Positions 1 to 9,605 of a stretch of 64,000 nt of DNA are shown piece by piece. Under the pieces are notes generated by a model. That model ran no database searches and was not told where the DNA came from. It saw only the letters and a program-made list of their open reading frames with translations. The translations under genes and the position numbers were made by a program. The stretch is taken from positions 372,001 through 436,000 of the forward strand of contig NZ_JABRWJ010000001.1 of assembly GCF_013266755.1 (NCBI RefSeq), read 5' to 3'. How positions within the stretch are numbered: the first letter of the stretch is position 1; the number at the start of each line of letters is the position of its first letter. This DNA is from Pseudaquabacterium terrae. Its GTDB lineage: Bacteria; Pseudomonadota; Gammaproteobacteria; Burkholderiales; Burkholderiaceae_C.

Positions 1-187
1 TGATGCCCAGCTGCAGCACGAGCCGGCTCAGCAGGCCATCGCCATAGTCGACGCGCCACGGGTCGATCCCCGCGGCGAGGAATACGACAGTCCCGCGCTG
101 GCCGGACGGATGCACGATCCTGTCGCCCTCGTGGATGTCGCGGCGATCGTAGTCGGGCCAGGGTGCTTTGCGCCGCGGAGCGGCCAT
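1..187 (-). CDS. Small unknown protein, partial (3' end lies outside the window)
   Basis: This reading frame begins at the ATG at 187 and runs off the left edge, so about 62 residues are visible. The protein starts MAAPRRKAPWPDYDRRD and continues with a GDRIVHPSGQRGTV stretch. That pattern of a basic Gly turn inside short beta strands recalls small KOW/SH3-like barrels, but the likeness is weak. Its start codon overlaps the stop of the sigma-factor gene (TGATG), so it is almost certainly the next gene of the same operon and translationally coupled. Function is unknown. Confidence concerns the existence of the gene, not a role. Confidence 0.6.
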   Translation of the reverse strand, partial: MAAPRRKAPWPDYDRRDIHEGDRIVHPSGQRGTVVFLAAGIDPWRVDYGDGLLSRLVLQLGI

Positions 188-1137
188 CAGGTCGGCTCCT
201 TGAACTTGCGGGTGATGCGATCGGCGGGAATCCGGACTGCTGCGACTGCGGGGACGCGCGGGCTGAAGCGCTCGTCGGGTGTCGTGAGGGCCGCTTCCAC
301 CAGTTCGCTCCACGGCGGCGCCGCCGTCGATCGCGCAAGTTGCGCTTCCCGCGACACGACCAGTTCGTCGAAGGCCACGGTGGCAGCGGCGCCCGGCCGG
401 TCGAGCGAGCGCCGTTCGGCGTGCCCGAAATGCCGCGCGACGCGGCCGCACACGTTCTTGTACAGCTGCGACACGCGTGACACGGTCACGTTCAGGCTGC
501 CGGCCAATTCCACCGGACTCATGCCAACGCCCAGGTACGCGTCGATCACCTGGCGGTCACGTTCGGGCAGTGTGGCGAAGAACGTCTCCAGCCGCCGCAG
601 GACGATGGCGGTGTCCACGCGGGCCTCCACCTCGTCCCTTTCCGTCGCCGGTTGCTGTGCCACCGGGTGATCGTCCGGGTTCGAGTCCTGGACAAGGCTT
701 TCCGCCTGCGCCGACCATGCCGCCAGATCGAGGCTCGCGATCTCGTCGATCCCGAGTCCGGTCACGCCGCTGAGTTCGGACAGCCGCGGACTCGCACCGT
801 TGAGCGAACGCCAGCGTTCGCGCGCGATCTGAAGCACCGTGCACTTGCGCCGCTGCTCGCGCCCCAGGTGATCCATCTGGCGCAGCTCGTCCATCATGGC
901 GCCCTTGACGCGCATCCTCGCGTAGCGCAAGAAGGCGTCGCGCGCTTCGGCGGTATCGCGGTCACCCTCCCAGCGAAAGCCCAGCGCCGCCTGCGCCACG
1001 GCGATCAGGCCCGCCTGGATCAGGTCCGCCCTCTGCACGTTGGCAGGCATCCGGCGCGCCAAGGTGTTGGCTTGCTTGCGCACCCAGGACGCGTTGCGTG
1101 CGATGAGCGCCGAGCTGACGCCTTGCATGGAGATCAT
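187..1137 (-). CDS. FliA-like (sigma-28 family) RNA polymerase sigma factor
   Basis: A 316-residue sigma-70-superfamily protein. Region 2 is clear (RADLIQAGLIAVAQAALGF, then FLRYARMRVKGAMMDELRQM) and has the RxRGAMxDELR signature typical of FliA/WhiG-type factors. Region 3 (LSELSGVTGLGIDEI) and region 4 (LPERDRQVIDAYL...VSRVSQLYK helix-turn-helix) follow. FliA proteins are usually about 240 residues. The extra length is an Ala/Arg-rich tail of roughly 75 residues after region 4. The start at 1137 overlaps the stop of the upstream REC-EAL gene by ATGA, which fixes the start. It sits in an operon with a hybrid kinase and an EAL protein and no flagellar genes are visible, so a specialised target set is more likely than housekeeping flagellar control. 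That last point is inference. Confidence 0.85.
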   Translation of the reverse strand: MISMQGVSSALIARNASWVRKQANTLARRMPANVQRADLIQAGLIAVAQAALGFRWEGDRDTAEARDAFLRYARMRVKGAMMDELRQMDHLGREQRRKCTVLQIARERWRSLNGASPRLSELSGVTGLGIDEIASLDLAAWSAQAESLVQDSNPDDHPVAQQPATERDEVEARVDTAIVLRRLETFFATLPERDRQVIDAYLGVGMSPVELAGSLNVTVSRVSQLYKNVCGRVARHFGHAERRSLDRPGAAATVAFDELVVSREAQLARSTAAPPWSELVEAALTTPDERFSPRVPAVAAVRIPADRITRKFKEPT

Positions 1138-2363
1138 GAGTTGACCAGCCCTCGAGTTCGTGAACGCCAGGTTTCCAGCCACGACGGCACCTGGTCCGGT
1201 GCCATGGCGCGGCCGATGAACCAGCCCTGCGCGAGATCGCACTCGAGCTGGCGCAGCAGCTGCCAGTCGTCCTCGGTCTCGACGCCTTCGGCCACCACGG
1301 CCATGCCCATCTGCTTGGCGATGCCGATGCTGCCCTGGAGAATCGGGCGAATGATCTGGTTGTGCCGCGCACCGCTGACGAAGCCGCGGTCGACCTTCAG
1401 CTCGGTGAACGGGATGTCGCGCAGTTGCACCAGCGACGAGTGCCCGGTGCCGAAGTCGTCGATCGACAGGCCGAAACGCTGCAGGCGCAGGCGCACCAGG
1501 CTTTCCAGCGGCATCGGCGACGGGGACAGCAGGCGGCTCTCGGTGAGCTCCAGCGTCACGTCCTGCGGCGCGGCCCCGGTGTCGCGGGCCCAGCCGGCGA
1601 CGCGTTCCGCGAAGCCCGGCGAGCGCAGGTTCTCCATCGAGAGGTTGACCGCCATCGTGACCGGCCAGCCCTGGGCTTGCCATTGCGCCAGCTGGCGCAG
1701 CGCCTCGTGCAGCACCCAGTCGGTCAGGCTGTCGATGATCCCGCAGTCCTCGGCCAGGCCGATGAACCGGTCGGGCAGCACCAGCCCATGCATCGGGTGG
1801 TTCCAGCGCACCAACGCCTCCAGACCCGTGAGCGCGCCGTTTCGCAGGTCCACCTTGGGCTGGTAGTGCAGCACCCACGGCTGCTCGTGGCCGGCGGTGA
1901 TCACCTCGGGCACGGTGAACAAGGGCAGGGTCGCGACGGGCGCCGCCGCGTGCAAGGGCTGCCAGCAGTCGAGCAAGGCGCCCAGCGAGGCGCGCGCGGC
2001 GGGCTTTTCCAGCGCGCCGAGGATCAGCAGGTGGCCGCCGGCCAGCAGCCGCTGCACCGTGTGCATGATGCGGGCCCCTTCGGCGCTCAGCAGGATCACG
2101 CTGCAGTGCTGGCCGCGCGCGTTCAGGATCTGCAGGAACTCGATGCCGTCCATGCCGGGCATGTTCAGGTCGCAGACGATCACATCGACCGCCCTCGGTT
2201 CCTGCTGCATCAGCGTCAGCGCGGCCTGGGCCGAATCCGCCGTGCGCAGCTGCCCGTAGCCCATGCTGCGCAACATGCTCGATAACACGCCGAGCATGAA
2301 GGGGTCGTCGTCAAGCATCAGGATGCCCGGTTCGGACCGCAGGGCGTGCATGAGGGATGACAT
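1134..2363 (-). CDS. REC-EAL response regulator, probable c-di-GMP phosphodiesterase
   Basis: A 409-residue two-domain protein. Residues about 12-130 form a receiver domain with acidic residues in MLDDDP and the phospho-acceptor Asp65 in VIVCDLNMPGMDG. Residues about 160-405 form an EAL domain with the signature EALVRW (182-187), the NLS motif, the ELTES glutamate motif, the DDFGTG loop and VAEGVE near the end. These are the metal- and substrate-binding elements expected of an active c-di-GMP phosphodiesterase. The gene starts 13 bases after the hybrid kinase stop and overlaps the sigma factor by ATGA. A natural reading is that the kinase phosphorelay controls c-di-GMP breakdown through this protein. 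That partnership is inferred from gene order only. Confidence 0.9.
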   Translation of the reverse strand: MSSLMHALRSEPGILMLDDDPFMLGVLSSMLRSMGYGQLRTADSAQAALTLMQQEPRAVDVIVCDLNMPGMDGIEFLQILNARGQHCSVILLSAEGARIMHTVQRLLAGGHLLILGALEKPAARASLGALLDCWQPLHAAAPVATLPLFTVPEVITAGHEQPWVLHYQPKVDLRNGALTGLEALVRWNHPMHGLVLPDRFIGLAEDCGIIDSLTDWVLHEALRQLAQWQAQGWPVTMAVNLSMENLRSPGFAERVAGWARDTGAAPQDVTLELTESRLLSPSPMPLESLVRLRLQRFGLSIDDFGTGHSSLVQLRDIPFTELKVDRGFVSGARHNQIIRPILQGSIGIAKQMGMAVVAEGVETEDDWQLLRQLECDLAQGWFIGRAMAPDQVPSWLETWRSRTRGLVNS

Positions 2364-2376
2364 CGCGTGCTTGCCG

Positions 2377-5300
2377 CTATCTCGCGGCGAGGAAATGCTG
2401 CACGGCCTGCATCTCGGCCTGGAGCGACGGCAGGATGGCGTTCAGCAGATCGGTCTTGCCCGCCCGGGCGGCCTGCTCCAGCCGGGCGCAGAGATCGCCC
2501 AGGGGCAGCGCGCCGATCGCACGGGCGGCGGACACCAGCTTGTGCGCGACGGCCGCCACCGCCGGCGCCGAGCCGGCGAGCACGCCGCGGGTCATTTCCG
2601 CACTCGATTGCGCGGCGGTCACGCGGAAGGCCTGCACGATGTCGTCGAGCACCTTCTCATCGCTGCCCACCAGTGCCACCAGCACACTCAGGTTCACCGG
2701 TGGGGTCGGCGCAGGCGCGGGGGCGGGCTCGGGTGCGCCCGGACCGAGCCAGCGTTCGAGGGCCGCTTTCAGCTGCGGCAACAGCACCGGCTTGCGCAGG
2801 TAGGCATCCATGCCCGCCGCGCGGCAGCGCAATTCTTCGTCGCGCAGCACGTTGGCGCTGAGCGCGATGATGGGCGTGTGCTGCGCAGCGCGTTCTTCCT
2901 TGCGAATCGCCGCTGCCAGCGCATAGCCGTCCATCTCGGGCATGTGCAGATCCGTCAGCACCAGCGCGACATGGCCGCTGCGCCAGCGTTCGAGCGCTTC
3001 GCGGCCGTTGCCGACGACATCGGCGGCGTAGCCGATCAGGTGCAGCTGCTGCTGGATCACCTTGCGGTTGGTGGCGTTGTCCTCGGCCACCAGGATCGGC
3101 GGGCCTGGATGTCGGGCGGCGGGTTGCACCGACAGGGGTAGGGGCCCAGACGCCGAGTCGGCGTGCTCGTTTTCGGTGTCATCACGTTCGCTGCGCGAGG
3201 CCAGGATCAACGCCTTGAACAGGACCCGGGGCAGCAACGCATTGGCATCGAGGCAGACCAGCTCGAGCGCTTCGACGCGCGGCCGCCTTCGCCGGCCCCA
3301 GCCGAGCACGACGAAACGCGTTCGCAGCGCCTCGGGCGCGGTCACCATCTTGCGCAACTCGGGCAGGCCGGGAGCCTGCTCACCCGGCAGGATCAGCCAC
3401 AGCCACTGGCCGCGCGCCGGCGGGGACGCCGACGCGGCGGCGAGGTCGGCCGAGCGCTCGACGCGCACGCCGGCCGCCGACAGGCTGGTGGCGAGATCGG
3501 CGGCCAGCGGCAACTCGCTGCCGACGATGCGGCATTGCAGCCCCGGCGGCAGCTGCGGAGGCGACGCCGGCGGCGGGGCGCTGGCGTCGACGGCCTCGAC
3601 CAGCGGAAACACCAGGCGCACGCTGAACACCGAGCCGAGCCCGGGTTCGCTGCGCACCGACATGTCGCCGCCCATCACCCGCACCAGCATGTCGGAGATC
3701 GCCAGGCCGAGGCCGGTGCCGCCGAAGCGCCGCGTCGTCGAGGCGTCGGCCTGCGTGAACGGCGTGAACAGCTGGGCCACCGTCGCCGGCGACATGCCGA
3801 TGCCGTTGTCGGCGACCGACAGCTCCACCGTCGCGCTCTGCGCGAGGCGCTGCGCCAGCACGGCCCGCACCGAGACGCGCCCCGGCACCGCGCGACCGCT
3901 GGAGAACTTGATCGCATTGCCGGCCAGGTTCACGAGCACCTGGCGCAGGCGCATCGCGTCGCCCAGGACCGTTTGCGGAATGGCCGGATCAACGAACACC
4001 GTCAGCCGGACGTCCTGGTCGGTCGCCATGGGGTCCAGCATGGCGCAGACCTTTTCGATCGCCCGGCCGGGCTGCATCGGCTCGCGCTCGACACGCAGCC
4101 GGCCGGCTTCGATCTTGGAGAAGTCCAGGATGTCCTCGATGATCCTCAGCAGCGAGAACGCCGACTCGCGGATCAGCTCGACCATCTCCAGCTGGTGGCT
4201 TTCGAGGCTGGTCTGGTGCAGCACGTCGATCATGCCGATGACACCGTTCATCGGCGTGCGGATCTCGTGGCTCATGGTGGCGAGGAAGGCCGACTTCGCC
4301 TGATTGGCCTGTTCGGCCTCTTCGCGCGCCTGGGTCAGTTCGACGGTGCGCAGATCGACACGGGCCTCCAGCTGCGCATTCAGCTCGCGCAGCGCGTCCT
4401 GGTCGCGCTTGCGCCCGGTGATGTCGCGCTCGACCGCCACGAAATGGGAGTAGCCATCGCCCTGCGCGCCCACCGGCAGGATGTCCATCTCGATCCAGTA
4501 GGGCTCGCCGCGCTTGGTGTAGTTGACCAGTTCGGTGTGGACCGGCTCCAGGCGAGCCAGGGCCCGGTGCACGCGCTCGAGCTCGACGCGGTCGGTGAGC
4601 GGGCCCTGCAGCAGCCGAGGCGACTTGCCGAGCACGTCTTCGCGTGCGTAGCCGGTGACGCGCAGGAAGGCGTCGTTGACGAACAGGATGCGCGGGCCAG
4701 GTTCGGTCAACGGCGCCGCCTCGGTGATCAGCACGATGTCGTTGAGCTGCGAGACGCTGGCCTCCAGCAGCTCGAGCCGCTGGCGCGCGGCGCGTTCCGT
4801 CGAGGTGTTGCGGAAGTACACCCCCAGGCCTTCCTCGGACGGGTAGCAGTTGACCCGCACCCAGACCTGCAGCGGCGCGTAGAAAGCTTCCACCGTGGTC
4901 GCACTGCCGTGCGCCATCGCGTATCGGTAGCCGTGTTCGAACTCGGTCCCCCGCAGCAGCGGGAATTCATCCCACAGCACGCGGCCGAGCAGGCCCTCGC
5001 GCTGCCGCGCCAGCATGCGTTCGGCCTGGCCGTTGACGTAGGTGAACCGCCAGTCCCGGTCCAGCATGTAGAAGCCCGAGGTCAGGCTCTCCAGCGTGGT
5101 GGTCAGCCGCGCCGCGAGCTCGCGTGTCTCGCGCTCGGCCTGCTTGCGCTCCGCCTTCAGTTGCTCGGCCAGCCTGCATTGGCGGGTGACGTCGCGCATG
5201 TAGACGCCCAAGCCGCGGCGCGACGGGTGGATGCGCACCTCGAACCAGCGGCGGGGCGGTCCGAAGGGCGCGACCAGCTGGACGTCGGCGCCGTCGGCCA

Positions 5301-5988
5301 GCGCCCGCCGCAGGGCCGGACCGAAAGGGCTGCCAGCCAGCTTCGGGAAGCGCTCCCAGACCACGAGACCGAGCAACTCCGCGCGCGGCCGCCGGAGCAT
5401 GCGTTCGGCCTGGCGATTCACGTAGGTGAGGCGCCAGTTGTGATCGAGCGTGCAGAAGCCGTCGCTCAGACCCTCGAGCGTGCTGCCCAGGCGCTCGACA
5501 AGCTCGCGCGACTCCTGCTGCGCCCGCTTGCGCTCGGTGATGTTGCGGCTGATGCCGACCAGGCCGGTCACCTCGCCGGCTGCATCGCGCAGCGGTATCT
5601 TGGTCGTCAGGTGCCATTGCGGCACGCCGGCCGGATCGGTGCTGCGTTCCTCGCGATCCACCACCTTCTGGCCGCCCAGCACCCGCAGGTCGTCGGCATG
5701 CAGCGCCGCGGCGACGTCGGGCGCGAGGATGTCGAACACGGTCTTGCCGGCGAGCTCCCGTTCGCGGTCGGCGCCGAGCAGCACCAGCGCGGCCCGGTTG
5801 CACAACACGAAGCGCCCGGCCGCGTCCTTGGTGTAGACGATGTCCGGCAGCGCCTCGATCAGCGTGCGCAGCAGCCTGCGCTCTTGCGGTGGCGCGCTGG
5901 GGGGCGTCGGCGTGCCGCGCGCGGTCGGCTCGAGGGCCGGCGCCCAAGGCGCTGCATCCCTCTCCGGATCGCCCGCAGGATGACTCAT
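2377..5988 (-). CDS. Hybrid sensor histidine kinase with PAS domains, REC and Hpt
   Basis: A 1203-residue cytoplasmic multi-domain kinase without visible transmembrane segments. In order there are four PAS modules (about 43-165, 170-290, 295-420, 425-545), a short coiled linker, and HisKA with His574 in [10 protein letters not shown]. The HATPase domain follows (N box [12 protein letters not shown] boxes DNGIGM and GGTGLGLAI), then a degenerate receiver-like segment, a REC domain with Asp1013 ([11 protein letters not shown]), and a C-terminal Hpt domain with His1149 ([13 protein letters not shown]). This is the full His-Asp-His relay of BarA/ArcB-type kinases. The start at 5988 is preceded by GGGAG; a longer upstream frame exists but lacks homology-like sequence. 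It leads the operon with the REC-EAL protein and the FliA-like sigma factor. Confidence 0.92.
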   Translation of the reverse strand: MSHPAGDPERDAAPWAPALEPTARGTPTPPSAPPQERRLLRTLIEALPDIVYTKDAAGRFVLCNRAALVLLGADRERELAGKTVFDILAPDVAAALHADDLRVLGGQKVVDREERSTDPAGVPQWHLTTKIPLRDAAGEVTGLVGISRNITERKRAQQESRELVERLGSTLEGLSDGFCTLDHNWRLTYVNRQAERMLRRPRAELLGLVVWERFPKLAGSPFGPALRRALADGADVQLVAPFGPPRRWFEVRIHPSRRGLGVYMRDVTRQCRLAEQLKAERKQAERETRELAARLTTTLESLTSGFYMLDRDWRFTYVNGQAERMLARQREGLLGRVLWDEFPLLRGTEFEHGYRYAMAHGSATTVEAFYAPLQVWVRVNCYPSEEGLGVYFRNTSTERAARQRLELLEASVSQLNDIVLITEAAPLTEPGPRILFVNDAFLRVTGYAREDVLGKSPRLLQGPLTDRVELERVHRALARLEPVHTELVNYTKRGEPYWIEMDILPVGAQGDGYSHFVAVERDITGRKRDQDALRELNAQLEARVDLRTVELTQAREEAEQANQAKSAFLATMSHEIRTPMNGVIGMIDVLHQTSLESHQLEMVELIRESAFSLLRIIEDILDFSKIEAGRLRVEREPMQPGRAIEKVCAMLDPMATDQDVRLTVFVDPAIPQTVLGDAMRLRQVLVNLAGNAIKFSSGRAVPGRVSVRAVLAQRLAQSATVELSVADNGIGMSPATVAQLFTPFTQADASTTRRFGGTGLGLAISDMLVRVMGGDMSVRSEPGLGSVFSVRLVFPLVEAVDASAPPPASPPQLPPGLQCRIVGSELPLAADLATSLSAAGVRVERSADLAAASASPPARGQWLWLILPGEQAPGLPELRKMVTAPEALRTRFVVLGWGRRRRPRVEALELVCLDANALLPRVLFKALILASRSERDDTENEHADSASGPLPLSVQPAARHPGPPILVAEDNATNRKVIQQQLHLIGYAADVVGNGREALERWRSGHVALVLTDLHMPEMDGYALAAAIRKEERAAQHTPIIALSANVLRDEELRCRAAGMDAYLRKPVLLPQLKAALERWLGPGAPEPAPAPAPTPPVNLSVLVALVGSDEKVLDDIVQAFRVTAAQSSAEMTRGVLAGSAPAVAAVAHKLVSAARAIGALPLGDLCARLEQAARAGKTDLLNAILPSLQAEMQAVQHFLAAR

Positions 5989-6171
5989 GGAACTCCCTTG
6001 CTGCCCGATCGCAGGTGTTCGCACCGGACGTTTTGCGCAAAGTAAGCGGCGCAGTCCGCGTCGTCTGTGCGCTAGCGCTCGCAAGCCGTGGTGCAGCCGC
6101 GTCCGCGCGCGCGAGGATTTGCGCCCTGCCGCACAGACGCCGCCGGCGCCAGCGTCTATCGTCCCAAACGT

Positions 6172-7086
6172 ATGACCCAGCAGATTCCCGACGCTGCCAC
6201 GTCCTCTCGCATGCTGCACGCGCTGGACACGGCGCTCGACCAGAGCCACGAGGTCAAGGCCGAGGTGGAGGGGTGTGCCGACGATCTTGCATCGGCGAAC
6301 GCGCTCGTGAAAGCTCGAATCGCGGGTGGGGCGAGCGCGCTGCCCGCCGCGCAGGCGCTGCGCAACGGTCTGGCCGTCGAACGCAGGGTACAGAGTTGTG
6401 CCGACGATTTGCAGCAGGTGACGGACAACCTGGCCCACGGCGTGGATGAGGTCAAGGCGGTGGAACAGGCCTTGAACCGGTCACGCGCGGCGCTGGCAGA
6501 GTCGGAGGCTGCGCTGGAGGTGTCCCGCAACGCCGAGCGCACCGCGAGCCAGCTTGCCATGCACGATCAGAAGACGGGTTTGCCCAACCGCACGCTGTTC
6601 GATGACCGTCTGGCGCAGGCCATTGCAGGCGCCGAGCGCCATGGCTGGATGCTCGCGGTGATGTTCCTGGACCTCGATCGCTTCAAGCTCGTCAACGACA
6701 CCCATGGCCATGCCGCCGGCGACTGCGTGCTGACGGTCGTGGCACAACGCCTGATGCGCAATGCACGCGACGAGGACACCGTCTGCCGCAATGGCGGCGA
6801 CGAGTTCCTGTACCTGTTGATCAATCCGACGGGTCGCAAGACCGTTGCGCGCATCGCAGGCCTGGTTCGCCAGGCGATCGAGTCGCCCATCGATGTGGGT
6901 GCACTGCAATTCGCCATCACGCCGAGTATCGGCATCGCGCTCTATCCCGAGCACGGCATGAGCGGGCAGACGCTGATCGCCCATGCCGACGCCGCGATGT
7001 ACCGGGCCAAGCAGCTTCGCAGCCATTGCGAATTCTTCGATCCATCGATGGCTTCGAGCGCGGCTTCGCGGCAACAGGCGGACTGA
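6172..7086 (+). CDS. Diguanylate cyclase (GGDEF domain)
   Basis: A 304-residue protein transcribed divergently from the hybrid kinase. The N-terminal 130 residues are helical and rich in Ala, Glu and Arg, probably a coiled-coil dimerisation or signalling segment, with no transmembrane helix. The GGDEF domain follows ([11 protein letters not shown], then [12 protein letters not shown]). The active-site loop is intact (GGDEF at 208-212). An RxxD inhibitory site (RDED, 199-202) lies exactly five residues before it, so product feedback inhibition is expected from family knowledge. With the adjacent EAL protein it forms a make/break pair for c-di-GMP. The start at 6172 was chosen because the upstream extension of the frame lies in the divergent promoter region. 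Confidence 0.9.
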   Translation: MTQQIPDAATSSRMLHALDTALDQSHEVKAEVEGCADDLASANALVKARIAGGASALPAAQALRNGLAVERRVQSCADDLQQVTDNLAHGVDEVKAVEQALNRSRAALAESEAALEVSRNAERTASQLAMHDQKTGLPNRTLFDDRLAQAIAGAERHGWMLAVMFLDLDRFKLVNDTHGHAAGDCVLTVVAQRLMRNARDEDTVCRNGGDEFLYLLINPTGRKTVARIAGLVRQAIESPIDVGALQFAITPSIGIALYPEHGMSGQTLIAHADAAMYRAKQLRSHCEFFDPSMASSAASRQQAD

Positions 7087-7122
7087 CGGCGGCGAGCGCC
7101 TGGCAAGGATCCGGGGGGACTG

Positions 7123-7734
7123 TCAGGTGCCGGCGATCGGCCGCGCCGCCAGCATCCACGCCACCTTGGGTTGCCGATACCGATCGATCACCTGCTCCTC
7201 CAGCGCCAGGCGCTGCCAGCGGCGCTCGTCGAACAGCCGCTCGACGGCCGCGCGGTCGAAAAAGCGCTTCGGCTGGCCGTCGACCAGGTAGAAATGGCCA
7301 TCGTCGAGCCGCGGGTGACCGTTGGCGCCGAAGTGGTGGTCAGCGGTGGAATTCAGGCGGCACAACAGCAGCCCGCCCGGCGCCAATGACGCAGCGATGC
7401 GTCGCACCAGGGTCTCGGTCATCGGCCAGTCGAAGTAGTGCAGCGACAGGCTCGCCAGCACCGCGCCGAACGGCCCGGGCGGCCAGGCGTCGCGCAGGTC
7501 ACGGCGATGGAAGTGCACGCCGCGTCGATTCCACCAGCGCCAGCCGCGCACGCGCCAGCGCGCGGCCATCAGCCAGGTGGCAGAGCGGTCGATCGCCTGC
7601 ACCTCGAAACCGGCGCGCGACAGCGTACGGCTGTCGCGGCCATCGCCGCAGCCGAGCTCGAGCAGCGGCCGTCCGGCGGCATGCTGCGCGAGGGTCGGGA
7701 GCCAGGGGTCCAGCCAGCGGTCGTCGTCGGTCAT
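7123..7734 (-). CDS. Class I SAM-dependent methyltransferase
   Basis: A 203-residue protein with the Rossmann-type methyltransferase fold. Motif I is PLLELGCGDGRDS near residue 28, followed by an acidic turn (VQAIDRS) for the ribose hydroxyls of SAM. The post-motif segment (SLSLHYFDWP) and a late LAPGGLLLCRLN strand are typical of small-molecule or tellurite-resistance-like methyltransferases. The substrate cannot be read from sequence. It starts 12 bases after the stop of the unknown gene at 7747-8505 on the same strand, so the two are probably co-transcribed. Confidence 0.85.
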   Translation of the reverse strand: MTDDDRWLDPWLPTLAQHAAGRPLLELGCGDGRDSRTLSRAGFEVQAIDRSATWLMAARWRVRGWRWWNRRGVHFHRRDLRDAWPPGPFGAVLASLSLHYFDWPMTETLVRRIAASLAPGGLLLCRLNSTADHHFGANGHPRLDDGHFYLVDGQPKRFFDRAAVERLFDERRWQRLALEEQVIDRYRQPKVAWMLAARPIAGT

Positions 7735-7746
7735 CGGCAGTTGCTA

Positions 7747-8505
7747 TCAGCGATAGTGCGCGGCATGTCGCGGGTAGTTCACGCAGGCATCGAAGGCCTT
7801 CAGCCGCCCGCGAACCGCACGCAGCGGCGGCACGCGGCCTTCGTAGCGCAGCACCTGGCGAGTGGACTCGTCGAACGCCACGCGCAACGGCGCGACCGCC
7901 AGCCGCACCCACCAGCGCGCCGGCGTGATCGTAAACGCCCGCCGTCCACGCGCGGCCGCGGGATCCTGGCGGATCTGGAACGCGTAGCTCGTGCGCTGCG
8001 CCAGCACGATCATGCGCACTGTCGACACCTCGCCAGCGGCGAGCGCGTCCCAGTGCGCGAGGATGTGGCCGTGCAAGGAAGGGCCGCTGACGGCGGGTGC
8101 GTCGATGCGTTCGGTCGACTCGCGCAACCGGCTGCCGCGCTGCAGCCGGTAGTGCAGCTGCCGCCCGTCGGCGCTGACCTCGACCGAGCCGCTGAAGCCT
8201 TGCTGGCCGTTCACCGCGTCGAAACGGCGCAACGTGTAGTCGCTGCCCATGCGCGCCGACTCGACGATGATCGGTGCGCCGCCGGGCAACCGGCCGTCGC
8301 GCGTGATGTGCGAGGCGCCCAGGCCGTCCGGCGTCTCGCGCACGCGGCGCTGGTAGCTGAACAGCATCGCCGTGTCGGGAGCCGCGACGCCACGCGGGAA
8401 GACCTCCCCGTCGTAGACCCACGCGCCGGCCGCGTCGGGCGCCTCGTGCAGCGTGTGGAGCAGGGTGGCGGCGGCATCGGTCAGGGCAGTGGTCATGGCG
8501 TGCAT
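7747..8505 (-). CDS. Conserved-looking protein of unknown function
   Basis: A 252-residue protein I do not recognise. The start at 8505 (MHAMTTAL) is a choice; an ATG at 8496 is equally possible because neither has a strong Shine-Dalgarno. There is no signal peptide or membrane segment. The body alternates short hydrophobic strands with polar turns (FSGSVEVSADGRQLHYRLQRG), suggesting a beta-rich, perhaps lipocalin-like fold. It precedes the methyltransferase gene in a probable two-gene operon and is divergent from the LysR gene at 8640, which may regulate it. Codon use matches neighbouring genes. Confidence 0.7.
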   Translation of the reverse strand: MHAMTTALTDAAATLLHTLHEAPDAAGAWVYDGEVFPRGVAAPDTAMLFSYQRRVRETPDGLGASHITRDGRLPGGAPIIVESARMGSDYTLRRFDAVNGQQGFSGSVEVSADGRQLHYRLQRGSRLRESTERIDAPAVSGPSLHGHILAHWDALAAGEVSTVRMIVLAQRTSYAFQIRQDPAAARGRRAFTITPARWWVRLAVAPLRVAFDESTRQVLRYEGRVPPLRAVRGRLKAFDACVNYPRHAAHYR

Positions 8506-8639
8506 GGGGGTGTCGTGGATCGGTGCCGCCACTGTAGGCAGCTGCCCGCCCGGCACCCAGCCGTAGCCGGCGAAGGCACTCTTGACGGCAATGGAAGAAT
8601 CGCCGACATGACCGACCCCCCGCTCACTGCGTTCCCCTG

Positions 8640-9605
8640 ATGGATCAATTGCGCGCATTGCGTGTCTTCGTGCAGGTGGCGGCCGAGGGCAGCCTGGCCG
8701 GCGCCGCACGCGTGCTCGACCTCGCTCCGGCCGTGGTCACCCGCACGCTGGCCGAGCTGGAAGCGCACCTGGGCACGCGGCTGATGCACCGCACCACGCG
8801 CCGCCTCGCGCTGACCGAGGCGGGAGAGAACTACCTGGCGAACGCGCGCCGCATCCTCGCCGAACTCGACGAGGCCGACGCCGAGGCCGGCGCGGCGAGC
8901 GCGCAGGCGCACGGCAGCCTGCGCGTGCTGGCGCCGCCGGCCTTCGCGGTGCACCAGCTGGCGCCGCTGCTGCCGGCGCTGCGCGCGCGCCATCCGCAGC
9001 TGGTGCTCGACGTGGCGACGCCGGGTCCGGTCGAAGCGGCCGACGCGAACTTCGACGTCTCGATCGTCTCGCTCGGCCAGCAGCCGCTGCAGGGCGACTT
9101 CATCGCGCGTCGGCTGGCTGTGTCGACCTTCGTGCTGTGCGCGGCGCCGGCCTACCTCGACCGCCACGGCCGGCCCGATGCGCCCGACGCGCTGCTGCCG
9201 CACGCCGGGCTGCTGCCGGCGGTCGACGCGGTGCGCCAAGGCCTGCGCCTCTATCACGACAAATCAGCGGCCAGCGCAAAGGCCATGCCGCCGTTGGTCG
9301 AGCTGCCGGCACCACGCGCGGTGCTGTCGACCAGCCAGCTCGAGCTGCTGCTCGCCGCCGCGCTGGCCGGCCTCGGCATCGCCGGGCTGCCGAGCTTTCT
9401 CGCCGCCGCCGCGTTGCGCGATGGCCGGCTCGAGCGCGTGCTGCCGCACTGGCATGGCGGCGCGCTGACGATCTACGCCGCGATGCCGACGCGCCGGCAC
9501 CTGCCGGCCCGCACGCGGGCCTTCGTCGACTTCCTCATCGAGCACTTCGGCGGCGGCGAAGGCGACCCGTGGCTCGCTGGCCTCCGAGCGCGGATCACTC
9601 TTTGA
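8640..9605 (+). CDS. LysR-family transcriptional regulator
   Basis: A 321-residue regulator. The N-terminal winged helix-turn-helix begins at residue 1 (MDQLRALRVFVQVAAEGSL) and includes the recognition segment VVTRTLAELEAHLG and the LysR signature LMHRTTRRLALTEAG. The remainder is a periplasmic-binding-protein-like effector domain (LRVLAPPAFAVHQLAP onward). It is divergent from the unknown-protein/methyltransferase pair, the usual arrangement for a LysR regulator and its target. Its last codons overlap the 3' end of the convergent DUF2252 gene by 11 bases. The inducer is unknown. Confidence 0.9.
   Translation: MDQLRALRVFVQVAAEGSLAGAARVLDLAPAVVTRTLAELEAHLGTRLMHRTTRRLALTEAGENYLANARRILAELDEADAEAGAASAQAHGSLRVLAPPAFAVHQLAPLLPALRARHPQLVLDVATPGPVEAADANFDVSIVSLGQQPLQGDFIARRLAVSTFVLCAAPAYLDRHGRPDAPDALLPHAGLLPAVDAVRQGLRLYHDKSAASAKAMPPLVELPAPRAVLSTSQLELLLAAALAGLGIAGLPSFLAAAALRDGRLERVLPHWHGGALTIYAAMPTRRHLPARTRAFVDFLIEHFGGGEGDPWLAGLRARITL

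Noticed and set aside
3163-6045. A 960-residue plus-strand frame across the hybrid kinase
   Set aside because: It is opposite a kinase with all catalytic motifs and its translation is low-complexity and basic.
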